In this document: positions 16,768-24,720 of the stretch, one piece after another
Layout: each line of letters opens with the position of its first letter
How positions within the stretch are numbered: the first letter of the stretch is position 1
DNA from: Paracoccaceae bacterium
GTDB taxonomy: Bacteria > Pseudomonadota > Alphaproteobacteria > Rhodobacterales > Rhodobacteraceae
NCBI GenBank assembly: GCA_003605175.1
Contig: QWDA01000002.1
Span: 372,001 to 436,000, forward strand
Length of the DNA: 64,000 nucleotides
Direction of reading: 5' to 3'
The notes under the pieces: generated by a model
Seen by the model: only the letters and a program-made list of their open reading frames with translations
Databases searched by the model: none
What the model was told of the DNA's origin: nothing
Program-made: the position numbers and the translations under genes

Positions 16768-18465
16768 ATGGAACTCACTTTCTTCATCGTCGCCATCGCG
16801 GCCATTCTGGTCTGCATCCTGCTCATCGGCATGGTGCTGAGCCGGCTCTACCGCCGCGCCACGCGCGAGACCTCGCTGGTCAAGACCGGCGCGGGCGGCA
16901 AGAAGGTCATCATGGACGGCGGCACCATCGTGATCCCGCTCCTGCACGAGATCAGCCCGGTCAACATGCGCACCCTGCGCCTCGAGGTGCGCCGCCAGGC
17001 CGACGCCGCGCTGATCACCAAGGACCGGATGCGCGTCGATGTGGGCGTCGAGTTCTACGTCTCGGTGCAGGCCACCGATGACGGCATCAGCCGCGCGGCG
17101 CAGACCCTGGGCGACCGCACCTTCGACGTGAACCAGCTCCGCGAGATGATCGAGGGCAAGCTGATCGACGGCCTCCGCGCCGTGGCCGCCCGGATGACCA
17201 TGGACGAATTGCACGAGAACCGCTCGAACTTCGTCCAGGAGGTGCAGAACACCGTCGCCAACGACCTCCTGAAGAACGGCCTCGAGCTCGAATCCGTCTC
17301 GCTCACCGCGCTCGACCAGACGCCCTTCGAATCGCTCGACGAGAACAACGCGTTCAACGCGGTCGGCATGAGGAAGCTCGCCGAAGTCATTGCGAAATCG
17401 AAGAAGGAGCGTGCCGAGATCGACGCCGAGGCCGAGGTTTCCGTGCGTCGCTCGGCGATGGAGGCCGAGAAGCTCAAGCTCCAGATCGCCCGCGACGAGG
17501 AAGAGGCCCGGATCGCCCGGACCCAGGAGATCGAGGTGCTGAAGGCCGCCCAGGAGGCCGAGATCGCCCGCAACCGCGAGAGCTCGGAATCCGAGAAGGA
17601 GCGCGCTCGCATCAAGCGCGAGGAGGAGATCCAGGCCGCCGAGATCGCCCGTGGCCGGGCGCTCGAGGAGGCGCAGATCACCAAGGAGCGCGAGATCGAG
17701 GTGGCAAACCAGGAGCGCCAGATCGTCATCGCCGAGAAGTCCGAGGCGGAGAGCCGCGCCCGCGCCTCCGCCGACACCGCTCGCGCAGAGGCGAAGCGCG
17801 CGGCCGAGGCGGTGGAAACCGCCCGCGCCGTGGCCGAGGCCGAACGGACCAAGCAGATCGCGCTGATCGAGGCCGCCCGCGAGGCCGAGCGCGAGGCGAC
17901 CCGCATCAAGCTCGCCGCCGAAGCCGAGCGCGCCGCCGCCGAGGACCGCGCCGCCGCCCGCCGCGAGGAAGCGCAGGGCGATGCCGACGCGGTGTCGATC
18001 CGCGCCGAGGCGAAGAAGAAGGATCTTCTCGCCGAGGCCGAGGGCCGCGAGGCGCTGGCGCGCTCGGAAAACGCGCTCTCGCCCGAGATCGTCGAGATGA
18101 AGATCATGCTCGCCCGGCTCGAAGCGCTGCCGAAGATGATCGCCGAGGCGGTGAAGCCCGCCGAGAAGATCGAGTCGATCCGCATCAACCAGATCGGCGG
18201 ACTCGGCGCGAATGGCGGCGGCTCGGGCGGCGACAAGGCGCCGGTGAACCAGGCCTTCGACGCCATGCTCGGCGCCGCGATGCAGCTTCCGGTGATGCAG
18301 AACCTGGGCCGCGAACTCGGCATGAACTTCGACGGCTCGATCGCCGGCCTCGTCGATGCGCTCGACGGCGGCACGCCGGAGCCCCGGGTCGAGACCCCCG
18401 AGGCGCCCGCCAACCCCGAGGCCGACCCGGCCGGAAGCGCGGGCAACGGCGCCCGCCCGTCCTGA
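16768..18465 (+). CDS. yqiK: Flotillin-like SPFH protein (YqiK-type)
   Basis: 565 aa. An N-terminal membrane segment (about 3-28) is followed by an SPFH/band-7 domain (about 35-200: TSLVKTGAGGKKVIMDGGT, LRLEVRRQADAALITKDRMRVDVGVEFYVSVQ). A very long Ala/Glu/Arg-rich coiled coil (about 210-430) and a C-terminal flotillin region follow. Start has GGGAGG upstream. The order YqiJ-like then flotillin matches the E. coli yqiJK pair. It would oligomerise on the inner membrane and organise membrane microdomains; client proteins are unknown. Confidence 0.92.
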   Translation: MELTFFIVAIAAILVCILLIGMVLSRLYRRATRETSLVKTGAGGKKVIMDGGTIVIPLLHEISPVNMRTLRLEVRRQADAALITKDRMRVDVGVEFYVSVQATDDGISRAAQTLGDRTFDVNQLREMIEGKLIDGLRAVAARMTMDELHENRSNFVQEVQNTVANDLLKNGLELESVSLTALDQTPFESLDENNAFNAVGMRKLAEVIAKSKKERAEIDAEAEVSVRRSAMEAEKLKLQIARDEEEARIARTQEIEVLKAAQEAEIARNRESSESEKERARIKREEEIQAAEIARGRALEEAQITKEREIEVANQERQIVIAEKSEAESRARASADTARAEAKRAAEAVETARAVAEAERTKQIALIEAAREAEREATRIKLAAEAERAAAEDRAAARREEAQGDADAVSIRAEAKKKDLLAEAEGREALARSENALSPEIVEMKIMLARLEALPKMIAEAVKPAEKIESIRINQIGGLGANGGGSGGDKAPVNQAFDAMLGAAMQLPVMQNLGRELGMNFDGSIAGLVDALDGGTPEPRVETPEAPANPEADPAGSAGNGARPS

Positions 18466-18471
18466 CACAAG

Positions 18472-18496
18472 GCCGGGGGCGCCCGCCGCCCCCGGC
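18472..18496 (+). terminator. 10-bp GC hairpin after the flotillin gene
   Basis: 18472-18481 and 18487-18496 are perfect complements with a 5-base loop, 6 bp after the flotillin stop. No T run follows, so it could act with Rho or only stabilise the 3' end. It also lies 26 bp before the insertion point of the mobile element. Confidence 0.5.
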
Positions 18497-18529
18497 TCCA
18501 CCGGCAAAAGCGGTCGCCTCCCTTCTTTG

Positions 18530-18553
18530 GGCGATTATATACTTGAGAAAGCA
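18530..18553 (+). repeat. Left terminal inverted repeat of the IS1595-family element
   Basis: It starts GGCGATTATATACTTGA and matches the complement of 21303-21326 at 23 of 24 positions (G/C difference at position 18). Confidence 0.93.
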
Positions 18554-18637
18554 GGCCAGAAATGGTAGATGAGAACGGACAGGCCGGTATTGAAATTGAG
18601 GTTACCACGGAAATGGTCCGCGCTGTCGCAGATCAGA

Positions 18638-19309
18638 TCAATCAGACGTGGGATCTTGATCCCTTGATTGTCTTGGCCGTTTCCGAAGACGGAATCTTTT
18701 CCGCATTAGCGGCAGCAGGGTATCGACCCTATAAGCTCTCAGTTCGTCATGCAGTCGCTTGAAGCTTTCCTCACGGTTGGAAATATCGGCAGCGGTCATC
18801 GCTCCAAGTTCCTTGACGGACTCATGGAATGTGCCTTTCGGCATCTCGCCAACAGTGAACTTCGAGTAGTGCACAAAGGGGTACCAGCAGGGTCCACGAA
18901 CGACTTCGCCCGTGCCTTCCTTTGTTCTGGTCATAACCATTCCATGCGCCAATTCGTGGCGTTTCTGCGCTTTCTTCTGAATCTTTTTGGCAATTCGGGT
19001 CCACTCATCAATCGCCACAGCGTTCTCTGGGTCGCTAACGTGCAGACTATGGGTAAGGATCAGCCCTACCATCCGAACGCGACTTTCTACACTGGCGATG
19101 GAGGAAAATGCTGCAGAGACACCTGCGGGGGCCAAGCCAGGACTTGCTGCAGTGAGATAGACTGTGAGAAGTTCTACCTCTAGGATGGTCCAAGTCGATA
19201 ATGCGGAGCCGACTGCGGCAAATACCTCCTTGTCATCGTCGCCCGGTGCTTGCCAATTCGGACTGAATACGAGGCGCAACCCATCTATGAACACTTCGTT
19301 TGAAGACAC
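18638..19309 (-). CDS. HEPN-like passenger protein (possible RNase-type toxin or defence factor)
   Basis: About 223 aa from a GTG at 19309 with AGAAGG 9 bases upstream; a TTG at 19327 is an alternative. Long amphipathic helices around STWTILEVELLTVYLTA and SVESRVRMVGLILTHSL precede EWTRIAKKIQKKAQKRHELAHGMV. The RHELAHG stretch fits the R-x4-H motif plus trailing G of HEPN domains (the common form is RN..aHG), the catalytic signature of many RNases of toxin-antitoxin, abortive infection and CRISPR systems. The family assignment is my inference from the motif. It is cargo of the mobile element and starts head-to-head with the 48-aa gene. Confidence 0.65.
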   Translation of the reverse strand: MSSNEVFIDGLRLVFSPNWQAPGDDDKEVFAAVGSALSTWTILEVELLTVYLTAASPGLAPAGVSAAFSSIASVESRVRMVGLILTHSLHVSDPENAVAIDEWTRIAKKIQKKAQKRHELAHGMVMTRTKEGTGEVVRGPCWYPFVHYSKFTVGEMPKGTFHESVKELGAMTAADISNREESFKRLHDELRAYRVDTLLPLMRKRFRLRKRPRQSRDQDPTSD

Positions 19310-19433
19310 GGTGAAGAACCTTCTCAAGATGAAGCCGAAGCCTCATGACGAGGCCAAGGTGGATGATGAGAAGAAGGGCGACGGGCAGAACCGCCGCCCT
19401 CCCGCTAGCAGCGCCTCAACAGAGGATGACTAG
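19287..19433 (+). CDS. Small 48-aa passenger protein, charged
   Basis: MNTSFEDTVKNLLKMKPKPHDEAKV and on: a short helix followed by a very polar Lys/Asp/Pro tail. Small proteins with a similar LLK..PKPH pattern are, as I recall, frequent in mobile elements and prophages, without known function. The 5' end overlaps the 5' end of the HEPN-like gene on the opposite strand, and its stop codon overlaps the stop of the 33-aa minus-strand gene. GAGG lies 13 bp upstream of the ATG. Confidence 0.5.
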   Translation: MNTSFEDTVKNLLKMKPKPHDEAKVDDEKKGDGQNRRPPASSASTEDD

Positions 19434-19531
19434 CACTTGCGGGGCTTGCGACGGGGGTGCGGCTTAACGCGTACCGTCTTGCGCCCAGAAGGCTTGGTCT
19501 TGCATCCACAAGACTTGGCATTGGTTGCCAT
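19430..19531 (-). CDS. 33-aa Lys/Arg/Cys-rich small protein
   Basis: The reading begins MATNAKSCGCKTKPSGRK and ends PRRKPRKC, with about a third of residues Lys or Arg and three Cys (CGC plus the C-terminal Cys). A near-perfect ribosome site AGGAGGT lies 4 bases before the ATG, by far the best in the element, which strongly argues for translation. The stop overlaps that of the converging 48-aa gene by 2 bp. A nucleic-acid- or metal-binding role can be guessed from composition only. Confidence 0.6.
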   Translation of the reverse strand: MATNAKSCGCKTKPSGRKTVRVKPHPRRKPRKC

Positions 19532-19644
19532 GGTTACCTCCTTTCCCGGGCGCTCTGCCCGCCACGTTCAGGCAGGGGCACCCGTTGAAGGGTCGGCTAT
19601 GGCAACCACAAGATACAGTGCGACACGCGGACGAGTCGAGTCCG

Positions 19645-19836
19645 CTAGTCGTAATAGAAGACAGGATCGCTTCCCGACGCCTGCATCAGCTTAATCCCGT
19701 GAGTGCAGTCAGATCGGTTGTGGTAACTTTCGCTGCTTCGCCCAATGGCCTCACCATTCTTGGCGTAATAGATCCAGTACCATTGGCCGGAGTTGTCTTT
19801 TCTCTGGATGTAGCAAGGATATGTGACTTGAGCCAA
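19645..19836 (-). CDS. DUF1508 (YegP-like) small protein
   Basis: 63 aa or slightly fewer, with a TTG start preceded by a G-rich stretch. The core YIQRKDNSGQWYWIYYAKNGEAIGRSSESYHNRSDCTHGIKLM follows the DUF1508 pattern: an aromatic strand, NGE, S..Y..K/RSDC..GI. The family consists of one or two ~50-residue repeats and has no settled biochemical role. It is a passenger on the mobile element, on the transposase strand. Confidence 0.72.
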   Translation of the reverse strand: MAQVTYPCYIQRKDNSGQWYWIYYAKNGEAIGRSSESYHNRSDCTHGIKLMQASGSDPVFYYD

Positions 19837-20011
19837 AATCAGCCCCCCCGAATATTTGGAATTGAATATGTATCCAACGGCAAGGATCGTCTCCTTAACG
19901 TGGTGGCGGAGTCAAGCGATGAGGCCCGCCGCCATGCAAGCTGTATGACGGGGACACGATACTTGGGTGAGTTATTCGTCCATCAGCAATCTGGCGACAA
20001 GATTGCGGAAC

Positions 20012-20938
20012 TCAGTGGAGTTGGTCAGGCCGCCGATAGGTGAGGCGCTTGCCTTCGGCCCCTTTGATGATGGCGTTGGCGCGCATCCTGTCGTCCACGT
20101 CCAGCGCGGCGCGGTGGTTATAGCGGAAGTCGAACTCGGCCAGATAGCGGTGCAGATGCTGCTTGCCGCAGTGCTGGTACACGCCCTTCATGCCGCGCTT
20201 GAAGATCGAGAAGTACCCTTCCACCGTGTTGGTGGTGATTTCTCCGCGTCCGTATTCGCCTTGGGCATGGCTGACGAAATCGTGCGAGGCGTATTCCTTG
20301 CCGAGCGGCGAGTACCACTTAGCCTCATCCGTCACCATTCGGGTATCGCGGGCGACGTTCTCGTGTACGATGGGAAGGATGGTCGCTTGGTTCACGTTGT
20401 CCACGACGAAGGAGCGGGCCCGCCCGGTCTCGCGATCCACGAGGGAAAGCACCTTCATCTTGTGCTTAAAGCCGCGCTGCTTTTCCTTGAACTTCGGCTG
20501 AGTGGGGTCCTTTCCGATGAAGGTCTCATCGGCTTCCACGATGCCGCCAGAGCCGCCCATGGGCGAGAAACCATCGCAGCGCATGGCCTCGCGAATGCGG
20601 TGCCACATGAACCATGCAGTCTTGTACGTAACACCAATGGAGCGATGAAGCTGATGCGCGGACATGCCCTTCTTGGATTGGGCCATCATGAAGGTGGCCA
20701 GAAGCCACTTGTTGAGCGGAACCTTGGAGCGCTCGAACACGGTGCCGACAGTCACGGTGAATTGCTGGCGACAATCACCGCACTGGTAGAGGCCAGGACG
20801 GTGCGATTTGCCCTCAAGCTTCTTGATCTTGTCGGTCCCACCGCAATGCGCGCAATGCACGCCGTCAGACCAGCGCTGCGCTTCCATGTATTCGCGGGCG
20901 GCTTCTTTGTCGGTGAAGATCGGATCGGTTAGGTTCAT
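20012..20938 (-). CDS. IS1595-family (ISXO2-like) transposase
   Basis: 308 aa from ATG 20938 (MNLTDPIFTD), a normal family start; the frame is open further up without a better start. An N-terminal zinc ribbon (CAHCGG ... CGDCRQQF, about 30-60) is followed by the TVTVGTVFERSKVPLNKW segment and the ISXO2 catalytic core, with IVEADETFIGK and VTDEAKWY giving the two Asp and TTNTVEGYFSIFKRGMKGVYQH the third site. No frameshift or stop is seen, so the enzyme is likely active. Confidence 0.95.
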   Translation of the reverse strand: MNLTDPIFTDKEAAREYMEAQRWSDGVHCAHCGGTDKIKKLEGKSHRPGLYQCGDCRQQFTVTVGTVFERSKVPLNKWLLATFMMAQSKKGMSAHQLHRSIGVTYKTAWFMWHRIREAMRCDGFSPMGGSGGIVEADETFIGKDPTQPKFKEKQRGFKHKMKVLSLVDRETGRARSFVVDNVNQATILPIVHENVARDTRMVTDEAKWYSPLGKEYASHDFVSHAQGEYGRGEITTNTVEGYFSIFKRGMKGVYQHCGKQHLHRYLAEFDFRYNHRAALDVDDRMRANAIIKGAEGKRLTYRRPDQLH

Positions 20939-20948
20939 GGGTCTGTTC

Positions 20949-21263
20949 TCAAGCAGGAATGACGATCTCGTGCCCGCAGTCGGTGCAGCGAAATACGTCG
21001 TTCCCGTTATCATCTCCACTCGGGGTCAGGTCAGCCGAAATTTCCTGTACGATCCAACAGCGGGGGCATTGGTACACACCGTTAGAATGCACCGCAAAGG
21101 TGCGAAGGCGATCAAACGCAGCCTTGTGTAAGCCTATCTCTATCTCAAGCTGACGGACGCGGTCCTCAAGGCCACGCTTTTCCTTCTGAAGGCCCGCCTC
21201 AAGCTCACGCGCGCGGCGTGCGTAGCCTATGGCTTCATCCTTGATGGTCGTCGTAACTGACAT
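20949..21263 (-). CDS. Coiled-coil plus zinc-ribbon passenger protein
   Basis: 104 aa from ATG 21263, with CAGGGAG about 9 bases upstream; the ATG at 21272 would abut that site and is less likely. A charged helix of about 45 residues (RARELEAGLQKEKRGLEDRVRQLEIEIG) predicts a coiled coil. It is followed by two Cys pairs (CPRC and CTDC) that would bind one zinc. It lies 10 bp upstream of the transposase and is probably cotranscribed, perhaps as a transposition accessory or regulator. Family not recognised. Confidence 0.65.
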   Translation of the reverse strand: MSVTTTIKDEAIGYARRARELEAGLQKEKRGLEDRVRQLEIEIGLHKAAFDRLRTFAVHSNGVYQCPRCWIVQEISADLTPSGDDNGNDVFRCTDCGHEIVIPA

Positions 21264-21302
21264 GTCCAACATCTCCCTGAAACCAATATCGGATCAGGCG
21301 GA

Positions 21303-21326
21303 TGCTTTGTCAAGTATATAATCGCC
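21303..21326 (-). repeat. Right terminal inverted repeat of the IS1595-family element
   Basis: It is the complement of the left end (18530-18553) at 23 of 24 positions, and is directly followed by the second copy of the 8-bp target sequence. Confidence 0.93.
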
Positions 21327-21375
21327 CTTCTTTGGGTCCGGAACTCCCGGGAGTGAGCGCCCCGGCGAGGCGCGA

Positions 21376-21390
21376 GGGGGCAAAGCCCCC
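21376..21390. terminator. Short G/C hairpin in the gap after the mobile element
   Basis: GGGGGC-AAA-GCCCCC forms a 6-bp stem with a 3-base loop, followed by TGACGG. It is a weak terminator candidate. Before the insertion it would have been part of the flotillin 3' region. Confidence 0.35.
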
Positions 21391-21462
21391 TGACGGCGCC
21401 ATCTTTTCCTTGCGACCCGGCCCGGTCTCCCCGAGACTCCCGGGAAGCACCGGAGGCCGCCC

Positions 21463-21813
21463 ATGATCGCCGTCATTTTCGAGCTCACCCCGAAAGCGGG
21501 CATGTCCGACCCCTATCTCGACTTGGCCGCCGAGATGCGCCCGCTGGCCGAGCAGATCGACGGCTTCGTCTCGGTCGAGCGCTTCCAGTCGCTCACCACC
21601 CCCGGCAAGCTCCTGTCACTCTCGGTCTGGCGCGACGAGGCCGCGCTCGACGCCTGGCGCCGTCTCGCCGAGCACCGCCGCGCCCAAAGCGCCGGGCGGA
21701 CCCGGCTCTTCGCCGATTACCGCCTCCGCGTCGCCGGGGTGATCCGCGACTACGGCATGACCGCGCGCGACGAAGCCCCGGCCGACAGCCGGGAGATCCA
21801 TGATGCGCATTGA
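21463..21813 (+). CDS. Antibiotic biosynthesis monooxygenase (ABM) domain protein
   Basis: 116 aa. The N-terminal strand IAVIFELTPKAGMSDPYLDLAAEM and the later GFVSVERFQS, LLSLSVWRDEAALDAWR and HRRAQ follow the dimeric alpha-beta barrel ABM pattern. The family includes small cofactor-free monooxygenases and haem-degrading enzymes; no catalytic role can be fixed here. CGGAGG precedes the ATG. Its last 14 bases overlap the next gene, so the two are probably coupled. Confidence 0.85.
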   Translation: MIAVIFELTPKAGMSDPYLDLAAEMRPLAEQIDGFVSVERFQSLTTPGKLLSLSVWRDEAALDAWRRLAEHRRAQSAGRTRLFADYRLRVAGVIRDYGMTARDEAPADSREIHDAH

Positions 21814-22453
21814 GGCGCTCGCGCTCGCGCTGACGCTGGCGGCCGCCCCGGCGCCGGCCTGCACCATCGCGCTCGCGCTCGCCATCGACGTCTCCAATTC
21901 CATCGACCCCACGGAATACCGGATCCAGACCGAAGGTCTCGCCGAGGCGCTGCGCGACGCCGAGGTGCGCGAGGCGCTGGTCCGCGGCAGTGTCGCGCTC
22001 TCGGTGATCCAGTGGTCGGGCAAGGGCAGCCAGCAGGTGGTGATCCCCTGGACCCGGATCGGCTCCGACGCCGACGTGATCGCGCTGTCCGACCAAGCCC
22101 GCACCCTGCCGCGCGCCTTCATCATGTCCGACACTGCGGTGGGCGACATCATCCGCTTCGCCGCCGCACAGTTCGGCCCGGTGGCCGATTGCGGCAAGCA
22201 TGTCGTCGACATCTCCGGCGACGGCACCGACAACGCCGGCACCGATCCCAATACCGAGCGCCGCCTCGCCGAAGCGCGCGGGATCCAGATCAACGGGCTG
22301 GCGATCGAGGGCATGGGCCGTTCGATCACCACCTTCTACCGCCGCCACGTCATCACCCGCGACGGTTTCGTGATGACGGCACAGGGCCATGCCAGCTATG
22401 CCGAGACCCTCCGGCGGAAGATCCGCCGCGAGGTCAGCCAGGTGCTGTTCTGA
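21800..22453 (+). CDS. Secreted DUF1194 von Willebrand factor A protein
   Basis: 217 aa with a signal peptide (about 1-20, ending APAPA before a Cys). The VWA fold is seen in ALAIDVSNSIDPTEYRIQ, whose D-x-S-x-S is the metal-binding site, and VVDISGDGTDNAGT. DUF1194 proteins are common in alphaproteobacteria, exported, and of unknown role. The start overlaps the ABM gene. Confidence 0.85.
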   Translation: MMRIEALALALTLAAAPAPACTIALALAIDVSNSIDPTEYRIQTEGLAEALRDAEVREALVRGSVALSVIQWSGKGSQQVVIPWTRIGSDADVIALSDQARTLPRAFIMSDTAVGDIIRFAAAQFGPVADCGKHVVDISGDGTDNAGTDPNTERRLAEARGIQINGLAIEGMGRSITTFYRRHVITRDGFVMTAQGHASYAETLRRKIRREVSQVLF

Positions 22454-22565
22454 GCCTTGACCGCCGCGCCCGCCGGCGGCACACTCGCCCCATGGGGCCA
22501 CGCGAACGCCCCGTGAGGCCATGGCCCAAGCTTCGCATCCTCTGCCCTTTCCGGAAGGATGCTCG

Positions 22566-23378
22566 ATGCCCGCCCCGAACGAAATCACCCCCGAACAGCT
22601 TCTCCGCCTGATCGGCACGCCCGAGTGCCCGGTGATCGCCGATATCTCGATCGACCCGGATTTCGCGGCCGATCCCTACCTGATCCCCGGATCGTTCCGG
22701 CACAGCCATACCGACCGCGCGGGTCTCGTCGCGCGGCTGGCCGGCAGGCCGGTAGTGGTCACCTGCCAGAAGGGCATCAAGCTGAGCCAGGGCATGGCCG
22801 CCTGGCTCGGCGCCGAGGGGATCCGCGCCGAATACCTCTCGGGCGGCATGTATCGCTGGCGCGACACCAGGGGCGCCATGCGCATCCCCGCCGCCGCCCT
22901 GCCCGAGCCGGTCGATGGCGCCACGCTCTGGGTCACACGGCACCGCCCGAAGATCGACCGCATCGCCTGCCCCTGGCTGATCCGGCGCTTCGTCGACACT
23001 TCCGCCCGGTTCCTCTTCGTCTCGCCCTCCGAGGTCGCCGGCGTCGCCGAGCGCTACGGCGCGACGCCCTTCGACGTGGAGGACGTATTCTGGTCCCATC
23101 GCGGCGAAAACTGCACCTTCGACACGATGCTCGACGAATTCGCGCTCCGCACCGAGGCGCTCGACCGGCTGTCGCGGGTGGTGCGCGGCGCCGATACCGA
23201 CCGGCACGACCTCGCGCCCCAGGCCGCCGGCGTGCTCGCGATCTCGGTCGGGCTTTCGCGGCAGTACCGCGACGACCAGGCCCAGCTCGCCGCCGGAATG
23301 GCGCTCTACGACGCGCTCTACCGCTGGGCGCGCGACGGCTTCGACGAGAGCCACGACTGGCCGGCGGGGCGGGGCTGA
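22566..23378 (+). CDS. chrB: Rhodanese-ChrB fusion (chromate resistance regulator/enzyme)
   Basis: 270 aa from ATG 22566, with GGAAGGA upstream. Residues about 5-110 are rhodanese-like, with the loop VTCQKGIKLSQG carrying the candidate active Cys. Residues about 115-265 match the ChrB C-terminal domain (TLWVTRHRPKIDRIACPWLIRRFVD, FDTMLDEF). ChrB senses or modulates chromate response. The stop is 3 bp before chrA, so they form an operon. Confidence 0.85.
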   Translation: MPAPNEITPEQLLRLIGTPECPVIADISIDPDFAADPYLIPGSFRHSHTDRAGLVARLAGRPVVVTCQKGIKLSQGMAAWLGAEGIRAEYLSGGMYRWRDTRGAMRIPAAALPEPVDGATLWVTRHRPKIDRIACPWLIRRFVDTSARFLFVSPSEVAGVAERYGATPFDVEDVFWSHRGENCTFDTMLDEFALRTEALDRLSRVVRGADTDRHDLAPQAAGVLAISVGLSRQYRDDQAQLAAGMALYDALYRWARDGFDESHDWPAGRG

Positions 23379-23381
23379 ACC

Positions 23382-24656
23382 ATGGCGGAAGCAATCATTT
23401 CCCCGGCCGACCGCACCATGCCCGCCCTGTTCCGAGTCTTCGGCCGCATCGGGCTGATGTCCTTCGGCGGCCCCGCCGCGCAGATCGCCCTGATGCACCG
23501 CGAACTGGTGGACGCGCGCGGCTGGCTAACCGAGGCGGAGTATCTCCGCGCGCTCTCCTTCTGCATGCTCTTGCCCGGCCCCGAGGCGATGCAGCTCGCC
23601 ACCTATGCCGGCTGGCGGCTCCGCGGCGTGCCGGGCGGGCTCACGGCCGGGCTCCTGTTCGTGCTGCCCGGCGCGGCGGTCGTGCTGGCGCTTTCCCTGA
23701 CCTACGCCTTTCTCGGCACCGTGCCGCTGGTCGCGGCGCTGTTTCTCGGGGTCAAGGCAGCGGTGATCGCCATCGTCCTCGAGGCGCTGGTCAAGGTCTC
23801 AAAACGCGCGCTGAAGAGCCGGGCCGCCTATGCCGTTGCCGGGCTCTCCTTTCTCGGCATCTTCGCCCTCGGCCTGCCGTTTCCGCTGATCGTCGCCGCC
23901 GCCGGCCTCTGGGGGTTCTGGACCAGCCCCGGCATCAACGGCATCGGCGCAACCCGGCCCGATTTCGGCCAGCTCGCCCGGACGGTAGCGGTCTGGGCCG
24001 CGATCTGGCTCCTGCCCGTCCTCGCGCTCTGGGCCGCCGGAGCGCGGTTCCTGACCGAGATCGCGCTGTTCTTCTCGAAGCTGGCCGTGGTCACCTTCGG
24101 TGGCGCCTATGCCGTCCTCGCCTACATGACCCAGGAGGTGGTGCAGGACCGGCACTGGCTGACGACCGCCCAGATGATCGACGGGCTGGGGCTCGCGGAA
24201 ACCACGCCCGGCCCGCTGATCCTCGTCACCGAGTTCGTCGGCTTCCTCGCGGGCTTCCGCGAGGCCGGGCTGGGGCTCGCCCTGGCCGCGGGCGCCGTGA
24301 CGCTCTGGGTCACCTTCGCGCCCTGTTTCCTCTGGATCTTCGCCGGCGCCCCCTATCTCGACTGGATCGCCGGCCGGCCGCGGCTCACCGGCGCGCTGTC
24401 GGCGATTACCGCGGCAGTGGTCGGCGTCATCCTGAATCTGTCGATCTGGTTCGGGCTCCATACGCTGTTCGGTAGCGTCGGCCGCATCGAGGCGGGCCCC
24501 CTTTCCCTCGCGGCACCCGACCTTGGCAGCCTCGATCCGCTGGCGGCCGCCCTCGCGCTCGTCTCGGCCGCCCTGCTCCTCGGGCTGCACTGGCCGCTCT
24601 TCCGCGTGCTCGCGATATCGGCGTTTCTCGGGCTCGGCTTCGGCTTGCTCTCCTGA
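23382..24656 (+). CDS. chrA: Chromate transporter ChrA, two-domain form
   Basis: 424 aa, about 10-12 membrane helices in two homologous halves, the usual long-chain CHR layout. Each half contains a FGG-type motif: IGLMSFGGPAAQIALMHRELV and VVTFGGAYAVLAYMTQEVV, followed by PGPEAMQLATYAG and TTPGPLILVTEFVGF. It expels chromate from the cytoplasm by proton-coupled transport. It directly follows the rhodanese-ChrB gene. Confidence 0.93.
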   Translation: MAEAIISPADRTMPALFRVFGRIGLMSFGGPAAQIALMHRELVDARGWLTEAEYLRALSFCMLLPGPEAMQLATYAGWRLRGVPGGLTAGLLFVLPGAAVVLALSLTYAFLGTVPLVAALFLGVKAAVIAIVLEALVKVSKRALKSRAAYAVAGLSFLGIFALGLPFPLIVAAAGLWGFWTSPGINGIGATRPDFGQLARTVAVWAAIWLLPVLALWAAGARFLTEIALFFSKLAVVTFGGAYAVLAYMTQEVVQDRHWLTTAQMIDGLGLAETTPGPLILVTEFVGFLAGFREAGLGLALAAGAVTLWVTFAPCFLWIFAGAPYLDWIAGRPRLTGALSAITAAVVGVILNLSIWFGLHTLFGSVGRIEAGPLSLAAPDLGSLDPLAAALALVSAALLLGLHWPLFRVLAISAFLGLGFGLLS

Positions 24657-24720
24657 CCCCGCTTGCGCACTTTCCTTCCGGACCGAATCCAATATGCTGG
24701 CGCCACGTTCGGGTAAGGCG

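Larger units (their letters stand above)
18530..21326. mobile_element. IS1595-family element with passenger genes, 2797 bp, complete
   Basis: Both ends carry 24-bp inverted repeats (18530-18553 and 21303-21326) that differ at one position and begin GGCGATTATATACTTGA. The element is flanked by identical 8-bp target copies CTTCTTTG (18522-18529 and 21327-21334). An 8-bp duplication, GG-starting ends and an ISXO2-like transposase are all IS1595-family traits. The GC content is much lower than the flanks. Besides the transposase it carries at least five small genes, and passenger genes are known in this family. Perfect target copies and an intact transposase suggest recent insertion, downstream of the flotillin gene. 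Confidence 0.93.

Noticed and set aside
18562-18762. 66-codon plus-strand frame at the left end of the mobile element
   Set aside because: It overlaps the 3' end of the HEPN-like gene by 125 bp. The sequence looks somewhat protein-like, but no ribosome site or family supports it.
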